Of a DNA stretch of 64,000 nt, positions 17,128 through 29,020 are shown piece by piece. The position numbers and the translations under genes are program-made. The notes beneath the pieces are model-generated. The model searched no databases. It was not told the origin of the DNA and was given only the letters and a program-made list of their open reading frames with translations. The stretch comes from Zoogloeaceae bacterium G21618-S1 (GTDB lineage: Bacteria > Pseudomonadota > Gammaproteobacteria > Burkholderiales > Rhodocyclaceae): assembly GCA_027214125.1 (NCBI GenBank), contig JAPWHF010000005.1, forward strand, positions 294,244 through 358,243, in the 5' to 3' direction. The stretch's first letter is position 1. Each line of letters begins with the position of its first letter.

Positions 17128-17976
17128 ATGACTACACACTCATCACACATGCGCCACCTGCTGGTCGGCAGCGCCTTGATTCTGTCCGGCCTGTCGGGTG
17201 TCACCCAGGCACAGACCACGTTCGACGTGATCGGCCCGCACGAATACGAGCTGCCGGTTGGCTTCGACCCGTTCAACGTCTTTGTGCAATACGCCTATGT
17301 TCAACGCAACAACCGGACATTCAACACCGACGGCGATCGCGTCAAAGGCTCCGGCAGCACCGCCATCGTGGGTCTGTCGAAGTACGTTCGCTTCTGGACC
17401 CCGGAATCGAACCCGAACATCGGTCTCGCCTACGAGGTCATCGTCCCCGAAATCAGCGTGCGCGATCACCACGCAAATACGCAGGCCAGCGGTCTCGGCG
17501 ACCCGCTGACCGGCTTCGCCATCTGGTACAAGCCCACGCCCAACAGCACGCTCGGCTTCCAGTCCTTCATCCAGATTCCTGCCGGCAGCTCGGATGTCAG
17601 CGACACCAACTGGAAGAACCTCTCCAGCGTGCTGTGGGACGTTCGCTTCACGGATCAGCTCGGCTGGACGGGCGACGCCGGTTTTGTGTTCCAGGGCGAG
17701 AAGACAAACGGCACAAGGCCGGGGACGTCCTTCCACACCAACCATCGCCTGGGCTATCGCGTGAGTGATCTGGTCGAGCCCTTCGTGGCGATGGACTACG
17801 AGCGTACGGCCAAGACCTCGACCGTGGCCGGCAGCCATGTGCTCGACGCTGGCGTGGGCCTGATGCTGCATACCTTCGACAACCAGTCCATCACCGTGCG
17901 CTATTCCAAGAGCGTCAGCGGTGAGAACCATGCCGCAAACAACAGCTTCAACCTCAAGTACGCCTACGTCTGGTAA
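17128..17976 (+). CDS. Outer-membrane channel-like protein, phenol/MetA-pathway transporter family
   Basis: The 282-residue protein has a signal peptide (SALILSGLSGVTQA, cleavage near residue 29) and then alternating beta-strand pattern ending in aromatic W (KYAYVW), as in outer-membrane barrels. The overall layout fits the Phenol_MetA_deg family (PF13557), found beside oxidation pathways and thought to admit hydrophobic substrates. An ATG at 17116 is in frame, but GGA seven bases before ATG 17128 favours the latter. It sits between the quinoprotein and a small membrane protein in the sigma-54 operon and could bring substrate to the periplasmic enzyme; this is inference. Confidence 0.78.
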   Translation: MTTHSSHMRHLLVGSALILSGLSGVTQAQTTFDVIGPHEYELPVGFDPFNVFVQYAYVQRNNRTFNTDGDRVKGSGSTAIVGLSKYVRFWTPESNPNIGLAYEVIVPEISVRDHHANTQASGLGDPLTGFAIWYKPTPNSTLGFQSFIQIPAGSSDVSDTNWKNLSSVLWDVRFTDQLGWTGDAGFVFQGEKTNGTRPGTSFHTNHRLGYRVSDLVEPFVAMDYERTAKTSTVAGSHVLDAGVGLMLHTFDNQSITVRYSKSVSGENHAANNSFNLKYAYVW

Positions 17977-18029
17977 GCGCGCAGGTCGGCCCTGGCCGGC
18001 CTGACATCCAGACCACCAAGGAGACAACC

Positions 18030-18497
18030 ATGAAATTCCTTCACGCCCTTGCATTGAGCATTGCCCTGCTGGTCGCACTCTGGGTCTACCTGAGCGTCGG
18101 CAATCCGGAACTGCGCTTCACTCCCTGGATCGGCTTCGTCGCCTGGGCCGCCTACTTCGCCGCCGGTGGCGGCGCAGACGGGGTCCGCAAGTCGATCGCC
18201 GCCGGGCTGGCCGGCGCGCTGCTGACCGCCTTCACGCTGTTCGGCGTCCAGGCGCTCGGGGGCAGTCTGGTCGTCCTGATCGGCCTGGTCGCGATCCTGG
18301 CCTTTGTCCTGGTCGCGATGGCCGATATCCCCCTGCTGGCCTACACGCCCGCCGCCTTCCTCGGCGCCGCGTGCTTCTTCGGGTCGGGCGCCAAGCTGGA
18401 TGTCAGCGCGGTGTTCGTCGGCCTGACCTGGTGCCTCGGCGTGCTGTTCGGCCTGATGTCCGAACAGATCGGAAAACGCCTCGCTCGTCCCGCCTGA
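18030..18497 (+). CDS. DUF1097-family inner-membrane protein
   Basis: The 155-residue protein has about five hydrophobic segments (residues 4-23, 32-46, 55-75, 78-100, 105-147) and ends in a basic tail. Sequence and size agree with DUF1097, the YcdZ group, whose function is not established. AAGGAG lies eight bases before the ATG. Its place between the channel-like gene and aldA suggests a role in moving substrate, product or aldehyde across the inner membrane, but nothing in the sequence proves this. Confidence 0.8.
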   Translation: MKFLHALALSIALLVALWVYLSVGNPELRFTPWIGFVAWAAYFAAGGGADGVRKSIAAGLAGALLTAFTLFGVQALGGSLVVLIGLVAILAFVLVAMADIPLLAYTPAAFLGAACFFGSGAKLDVSAVFVGLTWCLGVLFGLMSEQIGKRLARPA

Positions 18498-18572
18498 ACG
18501 CCCCCCATCGTCGGCTCAAGCTGAAAAGCCCAGTCGAATAACCAACCTACGCGTATTCCTTTGGAGAAAAAC

Positions 18573-20012
18573 ATGACAAGGAAACTGGAAAACTTCATCA
18601 ATGGCCGCTTTGTCAGCGGCAACGGACTTGAGCACATCGAGGTCCGCAACCCCGCCAACGGCGACGTTCTCGCGCACTTTCCGCTCTCAAACGAGGCGGT
18701 GACCGAAGAAGCCTTGCTCGCGGCGCGGCGTGCGCAGCCGGCCTGGGAGGCCTTGCCGGCCATCCAGCGGGCCGGCTATCTGCGCAAGATCGCCAGCCTG
18801 ATTCGCCAAAATGCCGAATCGCTGGCCGACACCATCACCCGGGAGCAAGGCAAGGTCCTCGGCCTGGCCCGGGTCGAAGTCGACTTCACGGCCGACTACA
18901 TGGACTACATGGCCGAATGGGCGCGCCGCATCGAAGGCGAGGTCATCCCCAGCGACCGCGCTGGCGAAACCATCTTCCTGATGCGCCGCCCCATCGGTGT
19001 CACCGTCGGCATCCTGCCCTGGAACTTCCCCTTCTTCCTCATCGCCCGGAAGATGGCGCCAGCGCTGGTGACCGGCAACACGATCGTCATCAAACCCAGC
19101 GAAGAGACACCGATCAACGCCTTCGACTTCGCCCGACTCGTCGAACAGGCCGAACTGCCACCCGGGGTGTTCAACGTCGTCGGGGGCAACGGCGCTGGGG
19201 CCGGAGCACACCTGACCACGTCCCGCGAGGTCAATCTCATCAGCTTCACCGGCTCCGTGGCCACCGGTAAACGCATCATGGCCGCCGCCGCCCCGAACCT
19301 CACGCGCGTCAACCTGGAGCTCGGCGGGAAGGCTCCAGCCATCGTCACCGCCAAGGCAGACCTCGATCTGGCCGCCAAGGCGATCTTCGACTCCCGGGTA
19401 ATCAACACCGGGCAAGTGTGCAACTGCGCCGAACGGGTGTATGTCGAACGGGCGGTCGCCAGGGAATTCACCGAAAAAGTCACCCGCCTGATGGCAGGTG
19501 TACGTTTTGGCGATCCGATCGCGGACCCGTCCGTGCATATGGGACCGCTGGTCAACAAACAGGGCCTGGACAAGATTGCCGCCATGGTCGAACGCGCCCG
19601 CAGCGATGGTGCCGAGATCATCCTCGGCGGCAGCGTGGCACCGGGCGAAAAGGGCTATCACTATTTGCCTACGGTTCTGGTCAACTGCCGGCACGAGATG
19701 GAGATCATGCGCGCCGAAATCTTCGGCCCGGTGCTGCCGATCCAGATTGTCGACAGCCTCGACGAAGCCATCGCATGCGCCAACGACTCCGACTTCGGCC
19801 TGACCTCGTCCATCTTCACGCGAGACCTGAAGGAGGCCATGCACGCCTGCAACGGCCTGCAATTCGGAGAGACCTATGTAAACCGCGAGCACTTTGAGGC
19901 CATGCAAGGCTTCCACGCGGGTCGACGCCACTCCGGCATCGGCGGCGCCGACGGCAAACACGGTTTGCTCGAATACACCGAAACGCAAGTCGTGTACATG
20001 CAGCACGGCTGA
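18573..20012 (+). CDS. aldA: Lactaldehyde/glycolaldehyde dehydrogenase, AldA type
   Basis: The 479-residue NAD-linked aldehyde dehydrogenase has exactly the length of E. coli AldA and shares long identical blocks: FTADYMDYMAEWARR, GILPWNFPFFLIARKMAPAL, LELGGKAPAIV, the catalytic-Cys block GQVCNCAERVYVE near residue 285, and the ending GIGGADGKHGLLEY. AldA oxidises lactaldehyde to lactate and glycolaldehyde to glycolate in the cytoplasm. A TTG at 18561 is in frame, but GGAG at 18563-18566 precedes ATG 18573. As the last gene of the sigma-54 operon, it would complete a two-step diol or alcohol oxidation begun by the quinoprotein. Confidence 0.93.
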   Translation: MTRKLENFINGRFVSGNGLEHIEVRNPANGDVLAHFPLSNEAVTEEALLAARRAQPAWEALPAIQRAGYLRKIASLIRQNAESLADTITREQGKVLGLARVEVDFTADYMDYMAEWARRIEGEVIPSDRAGETIFLMRRPIGVTVGILPWNFPFFLIARKMAPALVTGNTIVIKPSEETPINAFDFARLVEQAELPPGVFNVVGGNGAGAGAHLTTSREVNLISFTGSVATGKRIMAAAAPNLTRVNLELGGKAPAIVTAKADLDLAAKAIFDSRVINTGQVCNCAERVYVERAVAREFTEKVTRLMAGVRFGDPIADPSVHMGPLVNKQGLDKIAAMVERARSDGAEIILGGSVAPGEKGYHYLPTVLVNCRHEMEIMRAEIFGPVLPIQIVDSLDEAIACANDSDFGLTSSIFTRDLKEAMHACNGLQFGETYVNREHFEAMQGFHAGRRHSGIGGADGKHGLLEYTETQVVYMQHG

Positions 20013-20056
20013 ACACCCGGCGGCGGACCGCCCAGAGCACGACCTCCTCCTTTGGC

Positions 20057-20086
20057 CGGCTGCGTCCGCGCAGCCGCCGCTTTTTC
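20057..20086 (+). terminator. Rho-independent terminator after aldA
   Basis: An eight-base stem, CGGCTGCG/CGCAGCCG, closes on TCCG and is followed by CCGC and TTTTTCTC. It ends the Rieske-to-aldA operon before the activator gene. Confidence 0.8.
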
Positions 20087-20227
20087 TCGCGCAAACCGGC
20101 TTTTAGCTACAACATCCACAAAGTTGCTTGATGCCGCCAAGGACGGCACCTACCATTCACCGACACATCGAAAGAAATATAACGGACATGGCTACGGTCA
20201 ATGCTCCAAGGTGGGGAGACCACAACA

Positions 20228-22129
<1,902 letters not shown>

Positions 22130-22246
22130 GCCGTTCCACGACCTGCAGGCAACGACCAGACGCACACGCCGGGCGCTCCTCAAAGCCACCAACCCCGAAT
22201 CTCGGCTAACATCCGCCCCTGATCCAACTGACTCCCAGGAACCCCG

Positions 22247-22921
22247 ATGAAACGCACCCTGCTTTCCGCCGCACTGATGACCCTGACCCTGGCTGCCCAT
22301 GCGGGCGATCCCATCGAACTGAAAACGCTTGAGCAGAAGATCGGCTACGGCGCCGGCATGCAGATGGGCCAGACGCTGGTGCAGAGCGGAATGGACATGG
22401 ACGAGGCGGCGGTGATTCAGGGCTTGAAAGATGCGCTGGCCGGGCGCGACCCGCGCCTGTCGGGGCGTGACATGCGCGAGGCCTTTGTGATCGGGCAGGA
22501 GAAGGCCGATCAGAAGAAGATCATGCGCGGCCAGGCGAACCTGGACGAAGGCCTGGCCTACCTGGCGAAAAACGGCAAGGAAAAGGGCGTGATCACCACG
22601 AAGAGCGGCCTGCAGTACAAGGTGCTCAAGGCGGGGACGGGCAAGACGCCGAGCAAAGACGATACGGTGGTGACGCATTACACCGGCAAGCTGCTCGACG
22701 GCACGGTGTTCGACAGCTCACGCGAGCGCGGCGAACCGGCGAGCTTCCAGGTGAGCCAGGTGATTAGCGGCTGGACGGAAGTGCTGCAGTTGATGAAGGA
22801 AGGCGCGCGCTACGAGGTGGTGATTCCGTCCGATCTGGCGTATGGCACCTCTGGCGCAGGTGGCAAGATCGGCCCGAACGCGGCGCTGATCTTCGACGTC
22901 GAGCTGATTTCGGTGAAGTAA
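22247..22921 (+). CDS. FKBP-type peptidyl-prolyl isomerase, exported (FkpA/Mip-like)
   Basis: The 224-residue protein has a short signal peptide (LLSAALMTLTLAAHA). An N-terminal helical dimerisation region of Mip/FkpA type covers about residues 20-110. The C-terminal FKBP domain follows (about 125-224: VVTHYTGKLLDGTVFDSS, VISGWTEVLQLMKEGARYEV, IPSDLAYG, LIFDVELI). It assists folding of periplasmic or outer-membrane proteins by isomerising prolyl bonds. It is monocistronic and ends head-on against the PhnA-like gene, with a GGCGGGC-G-GCCCGCC dyad at 22943-22957 between them. Confidence 0.95.
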   Translation: MKRTLLSAALMTLTLAAHAGDPIELKTLEQKIGYGAGMQMGQTLVQSGMDMDEAAVIQGLKDALAGRDPRLSGRDMREAFVIGQEKADQKKIMRGQANLDEGLAYLAKNGKEKGVITTKSGLQYKVLKAGTGKTPSKDDTVVTHYTGKLLDGTVFDSSRERGEPASFQVSQVISGWTEVLQLMKEGARYEVVIPSDLAYGTSGAGGKIGPNAALIFDVELISVK

Positions 22922-22964
22922 TGCCGGTGGCCGTCCGCAGTGGGCGGGCGGCCCGCCGTTGAGC

Positions 22965-23306
22965 TCAGGCCTTGCGCAGGTAGCAGGCTTTGAGCATGAA
23001 GCTGCCGGCGTCAGTCTTGCAATCGACTTCATGATCGCCGCCGACGAGGCGAATCTTCTTGATCTTGGTGCCGACCTTGAGCGTGGTGGACGAGCCCTTC
23101 ACCTTCAAATCCTTGATCAGCACCACCGAGTCGCCGTCGGCCAGCACGGTGCCATTGGCATCCTTGACCTCGCCATCGCTGCCCGCTTCGGCCGCTGCGG
23201 CCTCGTCGGGTGACCATTCGTGGCCGCACTCGGGGCAGACCAGAAACTCGCGATCGGGATAGGTGTGCTCGCTCGCACATTGCGGGCAGGGGGGCAGTTC
23301 GTTCAT
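22965..23306 (-). CDS. Zinc-ribbon protein of the PhnA/YjdM family
   Basis: The 113-residue protein starts with a zinc ribbon (CPQC near residue 7, CPECGHEW near residue 26) and ends with the PhnA domain (DGDSVVLIKDLKVKGSSTTL, VGTKIKKIRLVGGDHEVDCK). It was named for the E. coli phosphonate region, but this family is not part of the C-P lyase and its function is uncertain. ATG 23306 matches the family N-terminus; the open frame to 23387 is not conserved sequence. It is divergent from the VF530-type gene, 92 bases away. Confidence 0.88.
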   Translation of the reverse strand: MNELPPCPQCASEHTYPDREFLVCPECGHEWSPDEAAAAEAGSDGEVKDANGTVLADGDSVVLIKDLKVKGSSTTLKVGTKIKKIRLVGGDHEVDCKTDAGSFMLKACYLRKA

Positions 23307-23398
23307 GACGGCGTCCGGCGAAAAGGTAGAATTGGCCGACAGGGTAGGCGCTGGCACGGCATAGGGCAAGCGCCACCCGCCCTTCAAGAGTAGGCACC

Positions 23399-23635
23399 AT
23401 GGCAGACACCCAGGCCAACAACCCCTTGCACGGCATCACCCTCGAACGCATCGTCACCGAGCTGGAGGCCTATTACGGCTGGTCGCAGCTTGGCCGGGCG
23501 GTGAGCATCCGCTGCTTCACGCACGACCCGAGCATCGCGTCGAGCCTGAAGTTTTTGCGCCGCACTCCGTGGGCGCGCGAGCAGGTCGAGGCGCTGTATG
23601 TGGATATGCTGCGCGACCAGAACACACCGGACTAA
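23399..23635 (+). CDS. VF530-family (DUF2132) small DNA-binding-like protein
   Basis: The 78-residue protein matches the VF530 family: [21 protein letters not shown], then [32 protein letters not shown]. Solved members of this family have a compact helical fold thought to bind DNA, but their role is unknown. It is followed after 15 bases by a 65-codon gene on the same strand. Confidence 0.88.
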   Translation: MADTQANNPLHGITLERIVTELEAYYGWSQLGRAVSIRCFTHDPSIASSLKFLRRTPWAREQVEALYVDMLRDQNTPD

Positions 23636-23650
23636 CAAGAGATTCACGGC

Positions 23651-23848
23651 ATGACCTACGAAGAACACCTGGATGAAGTCACGACACTGATCGTCGAAAA
23701 ATATGACCTTGAGGACGAAGCCGCCATCGCGATGGTGATGCGCGCCCAGGACGACGATTTTTTTCTCGGCCATGACGACGACGAATCGATCTGCACGCTG
23801 GACCGCGCCCATCAGGACGCCAAGACCATCTTCGCCAAGTATCAGTAG
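23651..23848 (+). CDS. Small acidic hypothetical protein
   Basis: I do not recognise this 65-residue protein. It is strongly acidic, with clusters EEHLDEV, DLEDEAA, QDDDFFLGHDDDESI, and probably helical at both ends. AAGAGA upstream and a 15-base gap after the VF530 gene suggest a two-gene operon. Codon use resembles that of its neighbours. It could be a partner or inhibitor of the DNA-binding-like VF530 protein by DNA mimicry, but only charge and position support that. Confidence 0.7.
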   Translation: MTYEEHLDEVTTLIVEKYDLEDEAAIAMVMRAQDDDFFLGHDDDESICTLDRAHQDAKTIFAKYQ

Positions 23849-23868
23849 CGTCGGCGTTTCCCGAACCT

Positions 23869-23972
23869 GGCGGCTTGAAAGCCGCCCGGCTGTTGAACAC
23901 CACGCGCTGAGCGCGTTCAGCCATGCCTGCTTGTCGCCCCGCTCCTGCGTGACGGCCGGGCATGTGCCCGGC
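23869..23972 (+). other. Cluster of three perfect hairpins ahead of the RRM gene
   Basis: Three stem-loops occur in 104 bases: GGCGGCTTGAAAGCCGCC (23869-23886), ACGCGC-TGA-GCGCGT (23902-23916) and GCCGGGCA-TG-TGCCCGGC (23955-23972). None has a T tract. They follow the acidic-protein gene and lie 227 bases or more before the RRM protein start. The rest of the 350-base gap shows no gene; it could be 3' structure of the upstream operon or part of a long leader of the RNA-binding protein gene. Confidence 0.5.
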
Positions 23973-24198
23973 GACTTGCCTTGCCAAAGCCGAATCGCTC
24001 TGATCCAATACCCCTTCCGAGGTGTAGCACCAAAGCCAGAGCAGCATGCCTGTTCAAGGTTGGCGCAAAAGAACGAGGCAGATGACACCGCCCCGCGCGA
24101 CCCCCGGAGTGCTTGACCCTTGTCGTGCCATTCGCCCGCGGGAATCCTCCCATGGTCAAGCCGGGTGTCATGCCTTTTTCTATTTGTGGAGAACTCCC

Positions 24199-24558
24199 TT
24201 GAGCAAGAAGCTTTATGTCGGCAACCTGGCCTACTCGGTCACCAATAGCGACCTCGAAGAAATGTTTGCGCCCTTTGGCGCCACCAGCTCGGCCCAGGTC
24301 ATCATGGATCGCGACTCCGGCCGCTCGAAAGGCTTCGGCTTCGTCGAGATGAACTCCGATCAGGAAGCAGAAGCGGCGATATCCGCCCTCAATGGCAAGG
24401 ATGCCGGCGGCCGCAGCCTGATCGTTAACGAAGCGCGCCCGCAAGCGCCGCGCACCGGCGGTGGCGGTGGCTTTGGTGGCCGTGGCCCGGGTGGTGGCGG
24501 TGGTCGCAACGGCGGCGGTGGCTTTGGCCGCAGCGGTGGTGGTGGCAACCGCTACTGA
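24199..24558 (+). CDS. Glycine-rich RRM RNA-binding protein
   Basis: The 119-residue protein has one RNA-recognition motif (residues 1-80) with RNP2 LYVGNL and RNP1 KGFGFVEM, then a Gly/Arg-rich tail. Bacterial proteins of this type, like those of cyanobacteria, are often cold-induced RNA chaperones. The start is TTG, with GGAGA seven bases earlier; the upstream open frame to 24046 does not encode RRM sequence. The repetitive GGTGGC tail is base-biased, as expected for poly-Gly. A stem-loop follows at 24569. Confidence 0.92.
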   Translation: MSKKLYVGNLAYSVTNSDLEEMFAPFGATSSAQVIMDRDSGRSKGFGFVEMNSDQEAEAAISALNGKDAGGRSLIVNEARPQAPRTGGGGGFGGRGPGGGGGRNGGGGFGRSGGGGNRY

Positions 24559-24568
24559 GCCTGACGGG

Positions 24569-24600
24569 CTGGCGGTCTCGGTGCGCCGAGGTGCCGCCAG
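24569..24600 (+). terminator. Hairpin after the RRM gene
   Basis: CTGGCGG pairs with CCGCCAG, and inside it CTCGG pairs with CCGAG around TGCG. No clear T tract follows. It could be a terminator or a stabilising 3' structure. Confidence 0.5.
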
Positions 24601-24659
24601 CGTTGTTCCAACATCCAATCACTCACCGGCCATAAGGCCGACACAAGGAGAATGACCCC

Positions 24660-24845
24660 TTGGCAAAACCCAATTATCAATTCGAAAAGCGCCAGCGCGA
24701 TCTGGCCAAGAAACGCAAGCAGGACGAAAAGCGCCAGGCAAAACTCGCCAACAAGGCGGCCGGCGACGGTAGCAACAACGATCAGAATGGCCCGGACGAC
24801 ACCACCGGCGCCAACGCAGGCGACGCAAACCCGCCAAACGCCTGA
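24660..24845 (+). CDS. Small basic conserved hypothetical protein
   Basis: The 61-residue protein begins MAKPNYQFEKRQRDLAKKRK, a run of charged helix seen in a small conserved protein found in many proteobacteria. The remainder is a low-complexity Asn/Asp/Gly/Ala tail. It starts with TTG, nine bases after AAGGAG; the ATG at 24652 is out of frame. The basic helix suggests nucleic-acid or ribosome association, but no function is known. It follows the RRM gene by 101 bases and could share its transcript. Confidence 0.72.
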   Translation: MAKPNYQFEKRQRDLAKKRKQDEKRQAKLANKAAGDGSNNDQNGPDDTTGANAGDANPPNA

Positions 24846-24888
24846 GTTCGACTCACACCGGGCGCAGCACGCATGTGGCGGGCGGCGC

Positions 24889-25620
24889 TCAGTCTTTGGT
24901 CAGCGTCATCAGGATATCGGCGTACCAGGCGCAGTTGAGCCCCAGCGCCTCGTCCACTTCGAGGTCGCGTTCGCCCACATCAAGCCGGGCCGAATGGACG
25001 CCGAGCAGCATCCACGGCAGATCGCCCAGTTCGGCCGCGGGCTGGTTCACACGCATGACCACCGGCGCGCCGCTGGTGCCGCGATGCGTGCGGGCATCGG
25101 TCAAAAAATAGCCCTTGCCCTGAAAGCGCAGGCCGAAGGATGAGGCAATGATCGCCTGACGCACCACCGGCATGTGATTCAGCGTGTCGTGAAAGCCCAG
25201 CGGAAAACCCACCACCAGCAAAGATGAGCCGACCTCGACCTGATCGAGCTGGCTGAGCAGATGTTTGGGTGTGAAGGCTCTGAACGAGGTGGTTTTTGGC
25301 AGGGCAGCGCGGTCGATTTCAAGCACCGCCACGTCCACCTCCCCGGCCGAGTCCTCACCCTGCCGCCAGGCGCTCTTGCCATCGCGGTAGAGCAGCATCG
25401 AGAAGCCGGTCGACTCCACGTTATTGGCGGGGTTGGTGTGCAGTTCGATCTCGATGCGGTCGGGAAAGTGCTTGCTCGGTTCGTCGAACATCACATGCCG
25501 GCTTGTCACGAGGAACAGCCGGTCATCACGCTCAAAATAGAAGCCCGTGGCGTTGGTCAGACCGCGATCACCGTCAAACGTCAGGATTCGCGCAGTGGTG
25601 AGAAGAATCGTTTCGATCAT
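24889..25620 (-). CDS. Trypsin-like serine protease domain protein
   Basis: The 243-residue protein has a chymotrypsin-fold triad: His in VTSRHVMF (about residue 42), Asp in EVDVAVLEID (about 99) and Ser in THRGTSGAPVV (about 187). No signal peptide or PDZ domain is present, so it is probably cytoplasmic and distinct from DegP. The open frame continues to 25698, but ATG 25620 begins the domain naturally (MIETILLTTARILTF). It is divergent from arfB, with 128 bases between. The substrate is unknown. Confidence 0.8.
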   Translation of the reverse strand: MIETILLTTARILTFDGDRGLTNATGFYFERDDRLFLVTSRHVMFDEPSKHFPDRIEIELHTNPANNVESTGFSMLLYRDGKSAWRQGEDSAGEVDVAVLEIDRAALPKTTSFRAFTPKHLLSQLDQVEVGSSLLVVGFPLGFHDTLNHMPVVRQAIIASSFGLRFQGKGYFLTDARTHRGTSGAPVVMRVNQPAAELGDLPWMLLGVHSARLDVGERDLEVDEALGLNCAWYADILMTLTKD

Positions 25621-25748
25621 GGATGACACCCAAAGTAGCGTCCTGTGTTCGGCCCGCGAGACAAGGCGTCGAGACAACCCAGGCGATGCAGGACGCACCG
25701 CGTGGCGATTCCTTTCTACAATAGCACCTCACCCCGGACGCGCCCCGC

Positions 25749-26153
25749 ATGCACCTACCCATCCGCATTTCACCCGATGAGATCGAGATCACCGCCATCC
25801 GCGCACAAGGCTCGGGGGGGCAAAACGTCAACAAGGTGTCGAACGCGGTGCATTTACGCTTCGACATCGGCGCCTCATCGCTGCCCGACGCCGTCAAGAC
25901 GCGCTTGCTGGCGCGTGGCGATCAGCGCATCAGCAAGGACGGCGTAGTGATCATCAAGGCGCAGGCCTTTCGCAGCCTGGAAAAGAACCGCGCCGAAGCG
26001 CTGCGCCGGCTTGAAGCCCTGATCGCCAGCGTGTCGATTGAGCCCAAGACCCGCCGCGCCACGCGCCCCACGCGCAGTGCGGTCAGGAAGCGCCTGGAGA
26101 GCAAGACCCGGCGCAGCGCCATCAAGGCCGGCCGGGGCCGGGTCAGCGAATAG
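25749..26153 (+). CDS. arfB: Alternative ribosome-rescue factor B (peptidyl-tRNA hydrolase)
   Basis: The 134-residue protein has the GGQ release motif in [20 protein letters not shown] and a Lys/Arg-rich C-terminal tail ([20 protein letters not shown] onward) that enters the empty mRNA channel. ArfB frees ribosomes stalled without a stop codon. Length and layout match E. coli ArfB (YaeJ, 140 residues). Its last 11 bases overlap the end of fghA on the other strand. Confidence 0.95.
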   Translation: MHLPIRISPDEIEITAIRAQGSGGQNVNKVSNAVHLRFDIGASSLPDAVKTRLLARGDQRISKDGVVIIKAQAFRSLEKNRAEALRRLEALIASVSIEPKTRRATRPTRSAVRKRLESKTRRSAIKAGRGRVSE

Positions 26154-27003
26154 CGACAGACACCGCCATCGCCTGCGCGTGATGGCGCAGGTGCGACTCG
26201 ATGAAGCTGGCGATGAAGTAGTAGCTGTGATCGTAGCCGGGTTGCAAGCGCAGCGTGAGCGGATGCCCCGCCGCCTCGGCCGCCGCCTGCAAAGCCTCGG
26301 GCTTGAGCTGCTCGGCGAGAAAACCGTCGGCCTCGCCCTGATCAACAAGGATCGGCAGCCGCTCGGGCGCATCGGCGATCAGCTCGGTGGCGTCCCACGC
26401 GCGCCATGCGGCGCGGTCGGCGCCCAGATAGCGCGACAAGGCCTTCTCGCCCCAGGGGCAGTCCATCGGATGGCAGATCGGTGAAAACGCCGACACTGAC
26501 CGGTATCGCCCCGGATTCTTCAGCGCGCAAATCAAGGCGCCATGGCCGCCCATCGAATGCCCGCTGATACCGCGCTGATCGGAAGCCGGAAAGTTGGCCT
26601 CGACCAAGGCCGGCAGCTCGTCGACCACATAGTCGTACATCCGGTAGTGCTGCGCCCAGGGCGCTTCGGTGGCGTTCACATAGAAGCCGGCACCGAGGCC
26701 GAAGTCCCAGCCACCGTCGGGGTCGTCGGGCACGCCTTCGCCGCGCGGGCTGGTGTCGGGCGCCACGATGATGACGCCCAGCTCGGCCGCCACGCGATGC
26801 GCGCCGGCCTTCTGCATGAAGTTTTCATCCGTGCAGGTCAGGCCGGACAACCAATACACCACTGGCAGCGGCAAGCCCATTTCGGCCTGTGGCGGCAGAT
26901 ACACCGCAAACACCATGTCGCAATCGAGGCTGGCGGCACGGTGACGATAGCGCTTGTGCCAGCCGCCGAAGCTGCGCTGGCTGGAGAGGCATTCGAGAGA
27001 CAT
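26143..27003 (-). CDS. fghA: S-formylglutathione hydrolase
   Basis: The 286-residue esterase-D family enzyme hydrolyses S-formylglutathione to formate and glutathione, the last step of glutathione-linked formaldehyde detoxification. The nucleophile Ser lies in [12 protein letters not shown] (near residue 150), with the Asp in [11 protein letters not shown] and the His in GYDHSYYFI completing the triad. The typical [13 protein letters not shown] segment is also present. It is 13 bases downstream of frmA on the same strand, so the two form an operon. Confidence 0.96.
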   Translation of the reverse strand: MSLECLSSQRSFGGWHKRYRHRAASLDCDMVFAVYLPPQAEMGLPLPVVYWLSGLTCTDENFMQKAGAHRVAAELGVIIVAPDTSPRGEGVPDDPDGGWDFGLGAGFYVNATEAPWAQHYRMYDYVVDELPALVEANFPASDQRGISGHSMGGHGALICALKNPGRYRSVSAFSPICHPMDCPWGEKALSRYLGADRAAWRAWDATELIADAPERLPILVDQGEADGFLAEQLKPEALQAAAEAAGHPLTLRLQPGYDHSYYFIASFIESHLRHHAQAMAVSVAIR

Positions 27004-27016
27004 GCGCAGGCCCCGA

Positions 27017-28138
<1,122 letters not shown>

Positions 28139-28279
28139 TCACTCCAGACTGACGATGAAGCGACAGTATAGAGAATCATTTCGCGATGGCCATTCGACGG
28201 ACCACGCGCCACGGCCCCGCCATTGCGCGATAATGCCGCCGCCGGCGTCCATGCCGGCATCGGGCCACAAGGAACACCC

Positions 28280-28555
28280 ATGACGATGAAACCCTCCGAC
28301 CTCGCGAAAAGCCGCGGGCTCAAGATCAACAACAAGCTCAATGCAGCCGCCAACCCCGCTCAGTTCGGCGCGGCCACGCAAGGCGCCGACAAGCGCGAAC
28401 AGCGCCAGCAGGAACGCGCCCTCGGCGTCGTCCCCTTCGCCTGCAAGCTGCCAATCGCGCTGGTCAAGCAACTGCAAGAACGCGGCGCGGCGCACGAAGG
28501 CGGGCTGAACGGGCTGATGGCCGAACTGGTGAGCCAGGCGCTCGCCGAGAAATAA
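28280..28555 (+). CDS. Conserved small hypothetical protein
   Basis: The 91-residue protein is one I recognise only as a short conserved proteobacterial type. It has a basic N-terminus (MTMKPSDLAKSRGLKINNKL), a charged helical middle (QGADKREQRQQERALG) and a helical end (GLNGLMAELVSQALAEK). AAGGAAC precedes the ATG; the longer open frame to 28223 lacks a signal. Just ten bases later begins a four-helix membrane protein gene, so the two may form an operon. Function unknown. Confidence 0.7.
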   Translation: MTMKPSDLAKSRGLKINNKLNAAANPAQFGAATQGADKREQRQQERALGVVPFACKLPIALVKQLQERGAAHEGGLNGLMAELVSQALAEK

Positions 28556-28564
28556 ACCGCGGCC

Positions 28565-29020
28565 ATGCCCGGCCTGAGGCCCGCCTCAAGGACACGCCCA
28601 GCCCGGATCGCCGGCTGGGCGGCGGCCTGGTTGCCAATGGTATTGATTGCCATCGCCAATGGCGGCGCGCGCGAAGCCTGGCTGCTGACGCCGCTGGGCA
28701 AAGTGGCCGCGCACCAGGTGTCGACGCTGAGCGCGATCGCCTTGTTCGGCGCGTATATCTGGTGGGTGATGCCACGCTTGCGCCCGGCGTCGACGGGTCA
28801 GGCGGCGACCATCGGTGGTCTGTGGCTGCTGATGACGCTGGCCTTTGAGTTTCTGTTCGGGCACTACGTCGCCGGCAACACCTGGGCGGCGCTGATCGAC
28901 AACTACAATCTCGCCGCCGGCCGCCTGTGGCCACTGATTCCGCTATGGGTGGCGATTGCGCCACCGCTCGTCCACCGACTCAGATCGCCCTACAGCGGCA
29001 ACTCGTCAAAACTCGAATAA
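28565..29020 (+). CDS. Four-helix membrane protein, hypothetical
   Basis: The 151-residue protein has hydrophobic segments at about residues 14-33, 51-70, 82-100 and 120-137, with a basic N-terminus. No domain with known function was recognised. It lies nine bases after the preceding small gene. Its 3' end overlaps that of the ParA-like gene on the opposite strand by 31 bases. Confidence 0.7.
   Translation: MPGLRPASRTRPARIAGWAAAWLPMVLIAIANGGAREAWLLTPLGKVAAHQVSTLSAIALFGAYIWWVMPRLRPASTGQAATIGGLWLLMTLAFEFLFGHYVAGNTWAALIDNYNLAAGRLWPLIPLWVAIAPPLVHRLRSPYSGNSSKLE

Noticed and set aside
23869..23972. CRISPR array
   Set aside because: The three hairpins differ in sequence and lack regular spacers; no cas genes are in the window.
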